Of a DNA stretch of 64,000 nt, positions 57,737-64,000 are shown one piece after another. A model generated the notes under the pieces. That model was not told the origin of the DNA, made no database searches, and saw only the letters and a program-made list of their open reading frames with translations. Source of the DNA: Marinobacter salinus (GTDB taxonomy: Bacteria > Pseudomonadota > Gammaproteobacteria > Pseudomonadales > Oleiphilaceae); the NCBI RefSeq assembly GCF_001854125.1, contig NZ_CP017715.1:2666001-2730000 (forward strand), in the 5' to 3' direction. Both the position numbers and the translations under genes were made by a program. The number at the start of each line of letters is the position of its first letter. Within the stretch, counting starts at the first letter, position 1.

Positions 57737-60063
57737 TGGAACAATCCTTCAAACCAGCCTTTAATTCGCCGCTGCAGGGTACCCGAGCAGGATACCTCCT
57801 GCGTCGGCTCACTGCCTGAAATGAACGGCATAAAGCGCGCATTATCGCAGTACTCACCGGTTAATGCCTGCCTCTTGCCATTGACCCAATGATAATTGAC
57901 GCCGTCGGGTACCACGGGCGAAAGACTGTGCTGGGGCACTTGCGCCATGAACCGGGACCAAACGGGTAAGGCACCGCTTGCACCGGTCAGCGAGGTGCCG
58001 CCGTTATCATCCCGCCCCACCCAGGCGACGGCCAGCAGGTCTCCACTGAAACCGGCAAACCAGGAGTCCCGGCCGTCGTCCGTTGTTCCGGTCTTGCCGG
58101 CCAGTGCCAGCTCCTCTGGCACTGTGTAATACGCAGATTTCCCCGTACCTTCCTGCATGGTTTCCTGCATTGCGTACTGAACCAGGTGGACAGCCGCAGG
58201 ATCCGCCACCTGGTCCACTTCCAGACTGTACCGAGTCAAAGCTTCTCCGCTGGCATCGGTCACCTCCCGAATGGTTCGCAAGGGCGTATTAAATCCGGAA
58301 GTCGCCAGCCCCTGGTACATCTGAGCCACCGTGACAGGATTCATGGCGACAGCCCCCAGCAACATGGACGGGTATTCTGATATCTCAGAGCTTACACCAA
58401 ACGCCTGGAGGTTCGCTTTGACTACATCGACGCCAACATCCAGGCCCACCCGAACCGCGGGGAGGTTGTAGGAGTGAGACAGTGCCGCATGCACCGGCAC
58501 CTCGCCACGCTCTTTGCCGTCATAGTTTTTGGGCTCCCACCGCCGCCCGTCGTCAAACTCCAGGACGAAGGACTTATCCAGCACTGGCGTGATCAGGGTA
58601 TAACGATCGGGCTGCTCAAGCGCGGACAGATAGATAAACGGCTTGATCAGGGAGCCGATCGGGCGGCGGGCATCCAGGGCCCGGTTAAAACCGGCAAATT
58701 GAGGGTCGCGGCCTCCAACCAGCGCCAGCACCTCGCCACTGTCCTTGGACGTCACAACCAGCGCCGCTTCGAGAGCTTTTCGGGTTTCGCCGCTGCTCAA
58801 CCTGGGCAGCGTGTCGGTCACCGCAAATTCGGCCGCATACTGTGTGGCCGGATTCAGGGTCGTGAAAATCCTCAACCCTTCACTCCGCAAATCCTCATCC
58901 CGGTAATCCCGCGCCAGGTGTCTGCGGACCAGGTCAATATAGGCCGGATACCGGTTTTCAGAGTAGGACGGCTTGTCACTGACACCCAGTGCGAGCCCTC
59001 TGGCCCGCGCGGCGCGGACCGAGTCTATAAGGCCCGCATCTTCCATTTCGGAGATCACCAGGTTTCGGCGCTCCGTGGCACGCTGGGGGTGGCGGCGCGG
59101 ATTGTAATAACTTGGCCCCTTCACCATTCCAACCAGCAATGCGATCTGGTGCACATCAAGATCTTTCAGGGATTCACCAAAGTAAAACTGGCTCGCGAGA
59201 CCAAAGCCGTTAATACTACGGGTGCCCGCCTGCCCCAGATACACCTCGTTGAGGTAAGTCTCAAGTATGTCGCCTTTCTCGTAATGAAGCTCAAGCAGGA
59301 TCGACATTAGCGCCTCATTCCCCTTGCGCAACAGCGTCTGGTCCCGGGTCAGGAAAAAGTTCTTCACCAATTGCTGGGTCAGCGTACTACCGCCCTGGAC
59401 TATCTGGCCGGCGCGTATATTTGCCAGCATCGCGCGAGCTATCGACAGTGGCGCGACACCGAAGTGGTCGTAGAAATTCCGGTCCTCAACCGCCATCAAT
59501 GTTGCAGGCAACAGTGCCGGCACATCCTCAAGCTGAACCAGGACCCGGTCTTCCTTGTGGGAGGGATAGATACCACCAATCTGAGCGGGCTCCAGTCGAA
59601 CAACCGGCGAGGCATCGCCACTAATGACGGAAAAGTCCTGGATCCGGTCGGCGTATATATTCAGGGAAAGCCTGCGCCTCGGCTCATCGCCGTCCGGAAA
59701 ACGAAATCCACGGGTACTGATAACAAAATGTCCACCGTTGCGACGGTAGCTGCCAGCCCTGGCGCCATCCCCCTTGCGGAAGCCCGCCAACTTCAGCTCT
59801 CTTTCCAGCGCACCAGAGCTGATACCCGCACCGTCGTATAGTTCCAGAGGCCGCGCATACACCCGGGAGGGAACCTCAAATCGCCTGCCTTCGAAACGAG
59901 AGGTCACCACTGCGTCCAGATAGATCACCCAGCCGGCCAGCAACACCAGGCCAATGACTGAAGCGCGCACAAAAAACCGCCAGAACCGGGGGCGACGGCC
60001 CGTCCTGGATGACTTGCGGGGAGACTTCTTGCTGGACCGGGAAGGTGGGCTCGTTTTTTTCAT
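57733..60063 (-). CDS. mrcB: Bifunctional penicillin-binding protein 1B
   Basis: PBP1b polymerises and cross-links peptidoglycan. The ATG at 60063 (MKKTSPPSRSSKKS) gives 776 residues. After a basic tail and one membrane segment (about 31-53) come a UB2H-like domain, the glycosyltransferase with catalytic Glu193 (EDRNF) and GGSTLTQQ, and the transpeptidase with Ser471-Lys474 (SLIK), Ser531-Asn533 (SYN) and KTGT at 657-660. All catalytic motifs are intact. It is in an operon with the LpoP-like gene. Confidence 0.96.
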   Translation of the reverse strand: MKKTSPPSRSSKKSPRKSSRTGRRPRFWRFFVRASVIGLVLLAGWVIYLDAVVTSRFEGRRFEVPSRVYARPLELYDGAGISSGALERELKLAGFRKGDGARAGSYRRNGGHFVISTRGFRFPDGDEPRRRLSLNIYADRIQDFSVISGDASPVVRLEPAQIGGIYPSHKEDRVLVQLEDVPALLPATLMAVEDRNFYDHFGVAPLSIARAMLANIRAGQIVQGGSTLTQQLVKNFFLTRDQTLLRKGNEALMSILLELHYEKGDILETYLNEVYLGQAGTRSINGFGLASQFYFGESLKDLDVHQIALLVGMVKGPSYYNPRRHPQRATERRNLVISEMEDAGLIDSVRAARARGLALGVSDKPSYSENRYPAYIDLVRRHLARDYRDEDLRSEGLRIFTTLNPATQYAAEFAVTDTLPRLSSGETRKALEAALVVTSKDSGEVLALVGGRDPQFAGFNRALDARRPIGSLIKPFIYLSALEQPDRYTLITPVLDKSFVLEFDDGRRWEPKNYDGKERGEVPVHAALSHSYNLPAVRVGLDVGVDVVKANLQAFGVSSEISEYPSMLLGAVAMNPVTVAQMYQGLATSGFNTPLRTIREVTDASGEALTRYSLEVDQVADPAAVHLVQYAMQETMQEGTGKSAYYTVPEELALAGKTGTTDDGRDSWFAGFSGDLLAVAWVGRDDNGGTSLTGASGALPVWSRFMAQVPQHSLSPVVPDGVNYHWVNGKRQALTGEYCDNARFMPFISGSEPTQEVSCSGTLQRRIKGWFEGLFQ

Positions 60064-60184
60064 AGCCGGATTATAACTAAGGCATCCGCTGCAAAGGCAG
60101 GGCAACTGTGTGTTATTTCTGTAATCTGCCCGTTATGATGGGGCATTAAAAATCAACAGGTTCAGGGACTGCGAGGAGAACAAC

Positions 60185-61762
60185 GTGAGTGAAACACCCC
60201 CAGAAAAGCTGATTCTGGCACTGCAAGATCCTGATCTGTATGAACACCCGGTCCGGGATTTTCAGGTCATTGAGACTCACATTTCCCAGGTCATCCTGAC
60301 CGGTGACTATGCCTATAAAATCAAGAAACCAATGAACTTCGGCTTCCTGGATTTTTCAACTCTGGAAAAGCGAAAGCACTTCTGCGAGGAGGAATTGCGA
60401 CTGAACCGTCGTCTTGCGGCGAACCTTTACCTGGAGGTCCTGCCAATCACGGGCACGCCAGACCATCCGGTTATCGGCGGGAACGGCAACGCGTTTGAGT
60501 ATGTCATTAAAATGCGCCAGTTCGGGCAGGACCAGCTATTCGACCGCCAACAGGAGCAGCACACTCTCACGCCTGAATTGCTGACCAGCCTCGCCAGACA
60601 GGTGGCGAATTTCCACGAACAACTGCCACCGGTTGCTGCCGACAAACCTTTGGGCACACCCGAGGCCGTATATGCCGGAATGCAGGAAAATTTCGACCAG
60701 ATCCGGCCAATGATTGATGACGCAGGGCTACTCACTCAGCTGGAGAACCTGCAAGCCTGGACCGAGAGTACATTTGAGCGCCACCGGGACCTGATTGCCG
60801 AGCGGCATGCCAACGGATTTGTTCGCGAGTGTCACGGCGACCTTCACCTGGCCAACATAACCCGGTTTGAGGGCGAGGTTACGGTTTTCGATTGCATTGA
60901 ATTCAACGAATCGTTTCGCTGGATTGATGTGATTAACGACCTGGCATTCCTGCTGATGGATCTTGAGTCCCGACAGGAGCATAAGCTCGCCAACCTGGTA
61001 CTCAACACGTACCTGGAATACCGTGACGACTTCGGAGCCATCCCCCTGCTCCCGCTCTACAAGGCCTACCGAGCTCTGGTCCGCGCGAAGATTGCCCTCT
61101 TCACTCTCGGGAACCCTTCTCTGAGCGAAGGGGAAAAAGCCACGCTGATGCAACGGTACCGGGATTACGCGCAACTTGCCGAAGACTACAGCATCATCCC
61201 CAACCCTTATTTATTAGCCACAACCGGGCTGTCCGCCAGCGGAAAAACCTGTGTCAGCGCAGCCATGGCCGGCGAACTGGGGCTGATCCGGTTGCGCTCT
61301 GACGTGGAAAGAAAGCGACTTCACGGTCTCGCGCCCCTGGACAGCAGCAAGTCTCCAACCGGCGGTAATCTCTATACCGAAGCGGCAACGGAGAAAACCT
61401 ACCAGCGCCTGGCCGATCTTGCGGGCGATCTGCTGGCGGCCGGTTGTCCGGTGATCGTTGATGCCGCCAGCCTGAAAGAAAAAGAACGGTCCCTGTTTGC
61501 CGCCGTCGCGGAAACCCAAGGCTTGCCGTTCGCCCTGCTCCACTGTGAAGCACCGGAGGCGTTGCGCCGGGAGTGGATCCGTGCCCGCTCCGGAGACGCG
61601 TCCGAGGCGACAGAAGAGCTGCTGGACGCCCAGCAAAGCTGGTTTGAGCCGCTCACCGCCGACGAAAAAAGCCATACGATCCATTTGCACACAGACGAAG
61701 AGCACGTTGCGGAGGCGGTCGCCGACCGGATTCGCCAACACTTCGGCCTCAGCCCGGCATGA
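60185..61762 (+). CDS. Two-domain kinase: APH-like N-domain and P-loop kinase
   Basis: The 525-residue product starts at a GTG with GAGGAG 6 bases upstream. The first ~340 residues resemble aminoglycoside/choline kinase-like proteins (HGDLHLANI, DCIEFNESFRWIDVINDLAFL). The rest is a P-loop kinase with Walker A at 348-355 (GLSASGKT) and a gluconate-kinase-like RLRSDVERKRLHG. Members of this family are conserved but have no proven substrate. It diverges from mrcB across 121 bp. Confidence 0.82.
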   Translation: MSETPPEKLILALQDPDLYEHPVRDFQVIETHISQVILTGDYAYKIKKPMNFGFLDFSTLEKRKHFCEEELRLNRRLAANLYLEVLPITGTPDHPVIGGNGNAFEYVIKMRQFGQDQLFDRQQEQHTLTPELLTSLARQVANFHEQLPPVAADKPLGTPEAVYAGMQENFDQIRPMIDDAGLLTQLENLQAWTESTFERHRDLIAERHANGFVRECHGDLHLANITRFEGEVTVFDCIEFNESFRWIDVINDLAFLLMDLESRQEHKLANLVLNTYLEYRDDFGAIPLLPLYKAYRALVRAKIALFTLGNPSLSEGEKATLMQRYRDYAQLAEDYSIIPNPYLLATTGLSASGKTCVSAAMAGELGLIRLRSDVERKRLHGLAPLDSSKSPTGGNLYTEAATEKTYQRLADLAGDLLAAGCPVIVDAASLKEKERSLFAAVAETQGLPFALLHCEAPEALRREWIRARSGDASEATEELLDAQQSWFEPLTADEKSHTIHLHTDEEHVAEAVADRIRQHFGLSPA

Positions 61763-61800
61763 CACAAGGACGGCAGGCTCGCAGGTAACCAAGAGTTTTT

Positions 61801-62175
61801 ATGAACAACACAGCAAGCGATGAGTGGCAAACGGTCTGCCAGTTCGATGAACTGGCGCCGGAGACATTTATAGAATTCCGGGTTCGCCAGAAGAACCCGA
61901 AGCCCGGCACCATGCCACTCATGGGCTTCCTGTTTCTGGACGACCAGAAACCCAGGGCGTACGTCAACCAATGCCCGCATCTGGGTGTTGAACTGAACTG
62001 GATGCCCGGGCGTTTTATGGACGCCGATAACCTGTTCCTTCAATGCTCAACCCATGGCGCCCTGTTCAAAACCGATTCCGGAGAGTGTATTGCCGGGCCA
62101 TGCCAGGGAGACGCACTGACTGCCCTTGATCTTCGAATCACGGGCAGTGCCATTCAGGTCAGACTTCCAGAATAA
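61801..62175 (+). CDS. Rieske-type [2Fe-2S] protein
   Basis: The 124-residue soluble product has the Rieske ligands Cys58-x-His60 (CPH) and Cys82-x2-His85 (CSTH), which bind a [2Fe-2S] cluster. It has no membrane segment or catalytic partner domain, so it is probably an electron carrier. It follows the kinase gene by 38 bp. Its last 17 bp overlap the 3' end of sfsA on the other strand. Confidence 0.88.
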   Translation: MNNTASDEWQTVCQFDELAPETFIEFRVRQKNPKPGTMPLMGFLFLDDQKPRAYVNQCPHLGVELNWMPGRFMDADNLFLQCSTHGALFKTDSGECIAGPCQGDALTALDLRITGSAIQVRLPE

Positions 62176-62890
62176 CCGGCACAGACTCGACCAGGGTTAT
62201 TGCTCCGGAGGGAGAGCCGTTTTCCCCTGCCAGGGTTGCACGATACGCCACCACCTCCACCCCGGCATCACAGGCTTCCCGCAACAACCGGCCGTATTTC
62301 GAGTCAATGTGATCGGCGGGACGGACCGTTTCGATGCCGGTATGGTTGACCACGAAGAACAGAACCCCACGGTCCCCTTTCGCCACCTGAGCCATAAGCT
62401 CCCGAAGGTGCTTCTGTCCGCGAGTGGTAACCGCGTCCGGGAAAAACCCCTGACCATTATCCGCCAGCGTTACGTTTTTCACCTCCACCCAGGCATCAGG
62501 CTGACCGGGGTGCCCGGATAAGAGCAGATCAATCCGGCTCTTTTCCTCTCCGTATTTGACCTCCGAACGGCAGACGCGATACCCACTCAGCTCCGGAACC
62601 GTGCCATGTTCGATGGCGGCCCGGGCCTGGGCGTTTGGTCTGGCAGTATTGATACAGGCAAGCATGCCAGGCTCAGTCTCCACCAGCTCCCATGTATATG
62701 GCAGCTTACGCTTGGGGTTATCGCTCCGGCTCAACCAGACCCGGGCATTTTCTGGCTGGCACCCCAGCATGGATCCTGTGTTTGGACAATGGGCAGTCAC
62801 TTCCGTGCCGTCCCTCAGGCGAACATCCGCAAGGAAGCGTTTATAGCGGCGAATCAGATGCCCTTCCACCAACGGTTCTGGTAACTTCAT
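62159..62890 (-). CDS. sfsA: Sugar fermentation stimulation protein homolog
   Basis: SfsA is a widespread protein with a nuclease-like fold whose role is unclear. The ATG at 62890 ([19 protein letters not shown]) has GGAG 5 bases upstream and gives 243 residues. Hallmarks are [20 protein letters not shown] and [13 protein letters not shown], which contain the conserved acidic/lysine site. It faces and overlaps the Rieske gene. Confidence 0.94.
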   Translation of the reverse strand: MKLPEPLVEGHLIRRYKRFLADVRLRDGTEVTAHCPNTGSMLGCQPENARVWLSRSDNPKRKLPYTWELVETEPGMLACINTARPNAQARAAIEHGTVPELSGYRVCRSEVKYGEEKSRIDLLLSGHPGQPDAWVEVKNVTLADNGQGFFPDAVTTRGQKHLRELMAQVAKGDRGVLFFVVNHTGIETVRPADHIDSKYGRLLREACDAGVEVVAYRATLAGENGSPSGAITLVESVPVILEV

Positions 62891-63069
62891 GTGATCTCCG
62901 TGCAAAAGTAGGTGTCACAAGGCTGGCACCCCTGTGACTAATCTGCTATTTTCCGCAAATTCCCGTTTCAGGACGAATGCTTCATCCAGGGTATAACCGC
63001 GCAGCCACGGGGGCTCACGCGGTGGGAAGCAAAGCGTTCTTGTGAAGTACAAACAAGAGGCCGGGTTCA

Positions 63070-63510
63070 ATGGCAAACACTGCAGAACAACCACGCGAAC
63101 GTTTTACCAACTTCACCCCTTATGAAATGAAAAAGGGTGAAGAGTACATGAGTGCTGAAATGCTGGAGCACTTCAAGAATCTGCTGCTGCAATGGAAGCA
63201 GGAGCTGATGGAAGAAGTCGACCGCACCATGCACCACATGCAGGAAGACGCAGCAAATTACGCGGATCCCAGTGATCGCGCAACCCAGGAAGAGGAGTTC
63301 AGCCTGGAACTGCGTACCCGTGACCGTGAGCGCAAGCTGATCAAGAAAATTGACCAGACCATCGATCGCATCGACAAGGACGACTACGGCTTCTGCGATC
63401 AGTGCGGTGTTGAAATCGGCATCCGTCGTCTCGAAGCACGGCCGACAGCGACTCTGTGCATTGATTGCAAAACGCTCGCCGAAATCCGCGAGCGCCAGAC
63501 CGGAATCTGA
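63070..63510 (+). CDS. dksA: RNA polymerase-binding transcription factor DksA
   Basis: DksA enters the secondary channel of RNA polymerase and, with ppGpp, represses rRNA and ribosomal-protein promoters. The 146-residue product has the coiled coil with the tip acidic residues in NYADPSDRATQEEEF and a C-terminal zinc finger CDQC...CIDC. It is a full-length classical DksA. Likely targets in this window include the rrn promoters. gluQ follows by 67 bp, a common gammaproteobacterial arrangement. Confidence 0.97.
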   Translation: MANTAEQPRERFTNFTPYEMKKGEEYMSAEMLEHFKNLLLQWKQELMEEVDRTMHHMQEDAANYADPSDRATQEEEFSLELRTRDRERKLIKKIDQTIDRIDKDDYGFCDQCGVEIGIRRLEARPTATLCIDCKTLAEIRERQTGI

Positions 63511-63577
63511 GCTGCTTACCATTCAGTACAATAGCCGGCAAAGCTCTTCACCAGAGCTGTCGGCTCGCTGATCGCTC

Positions 63578-64000
63578 ATGACCGCAGCACCGTATCGGGG
63601 GCGTTTCGCGCCCTCCCCAACCGGACCCCTGCATTTCGGCTCTCTTGTGGCCGGGCTGGCCAGCTACCTTGAAGCGCACAGCCATGGCGGTCAGTGGTTT
63701 ATCAGAATAGAAGACCTCGATCCCCTCAGGGAACCACCGGAAGCTACCGGCCAGATTCTTCGAAGCCTTGAGGCCCACAATCTGTTTGCGGATGACGCAG
63801 TCCGTTTCCAGTCCCGACGCCATAACGCTTACCAGGCCGCCATTGATCGCCTGATCATGCAAGGCGACGCCTACCGCTGCACCTGTTCCAGAAAACAGCT
63901 ACAGGACAATCGTGGTCGCCACCCCGGTCATTGTCGCGATGGACATATCAGCCCCGGCGACCGCCCCTTTGCTATTCGCTTTGCCCTGAAAGACGAGGAA
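63578..64000 (+). CDS. gluQ: Glutamyl-Q tRNA(Asp) synthetase, 5' part
   Basis: GluQ attaches glutamate to queuosine in tRNA-Asp. The visible 141 codons start MTAAPYRGRFAPSPTGPLHFG and contain the class I PLHFG site and zinc-ligand cysteines in CTCS. The gene runs off the right edge. The position directly after dksA is typical. Confidence 0.94.
   Translation, partial: MTAAPYRGRFAPSPTGPLHFGSLVAGLASYLEAHSHGGQWFIRIEDLDPLREPPEATGQILRSLEAHNLFADDAVRFQSRRHNAYQAAIDRLIMQGDAYRCTCSRKQLQDNRGRHPGHCRDGHISPGDRPFAIRFALKDEE

Noticed and set aside
62930..62970. A TGGCAC-like sigma-54 promoter before dksA
   Set aside because: The required GC of the -12 element is not at the right distance from GG, so it does not fit the consensus.

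Overview
The window reads as the chromosome of a gammaproteobacterium of the Marinobacter / Pseudomonadales-like type. This is judged from the gene order (birA-coaX-SPOR-tRNAs-tufB-secE-nusG-rplKAJL-rpoBC-rpsLG-fusA-tufA-S10-spc-alpha, and tyrS-M23 peptidase-anmK-erpA-bactofilin-argC), a Pseudomonas-type LpoP lipoprotein behind mrcB, and protein sequences that look like Marinobacter. The genus is an inference; the complete 16S gene (37634-39173) would settle it. Base composition looks even, with no insertion sequence, integrase, CRISPR array or prophage gene.

Region 1 (1-33577, nearly all minus strand) is the transcription/translation super-cluster. Read in transcription order it runs birA, coaX, a SPOR protein, tRNA-Thr(TGT), Tyr, Gly, Thr(GGT), tufB, tRNA-Trp, secE, nusG, rplK, rplA, rplJ, rplL, rpoB, rpoC, rpsL, rpsG, fusA, tufA, then the joined S10 and spc operons (rpsJ to rpmJ) and the alpha operon (rpsM, rpsK, rpsD, rpoA, cut by the left edge). 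Clear sigma-70 promoters stand before rpsL, rpsJ and rpsM, with weaker candidates before the tRNA-tufB unit and rplJ. Intrinsic terminators lie after nusG, between rplL and rpoB, and after tufA.

Region 2 (33807-39606, minus) is a complete rRNA operon, 16S-tRNA-Ile-tRNA-Ala-23S-5S. It has three near-identical tandem promoters, two boxA elements, processing stems around 16S and 23S, and a strong terminator.

Region 3 (39646-51514) is housekeeping on both strands: tyrS, a MepM-like peptidase, anmK, erpA, a bactofilin, a coiled-coil membrane protein, argC, an unusual ClC protein, hemJ, thiD, thiE and hemL.

Region 4 (51837-57095) is the most accessory part: a secreted lipase, an outer-membrane TPR/beta-barrel protein, an ECF sigma factor with its zinc-finger anti-sigma factor and a small exported protein, and a DUF4382 lipoprotein.

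Region 5 (57161-64000) holds an LpoP-like lipoprotein overlapping mrcB (PBP1b), a two-domain kinase, a Rieske protein, sfsA, dksA and the start of gluQ.

Most of the window is deeply conserved. I see no obvious wholly new multi-gene system. The strongest leads are the ClC protein lacking the usual proton-pathway and central tyrosine residues, an apparent AUC start codon for thiD, and the ECF-sigma cassette with exported partners.
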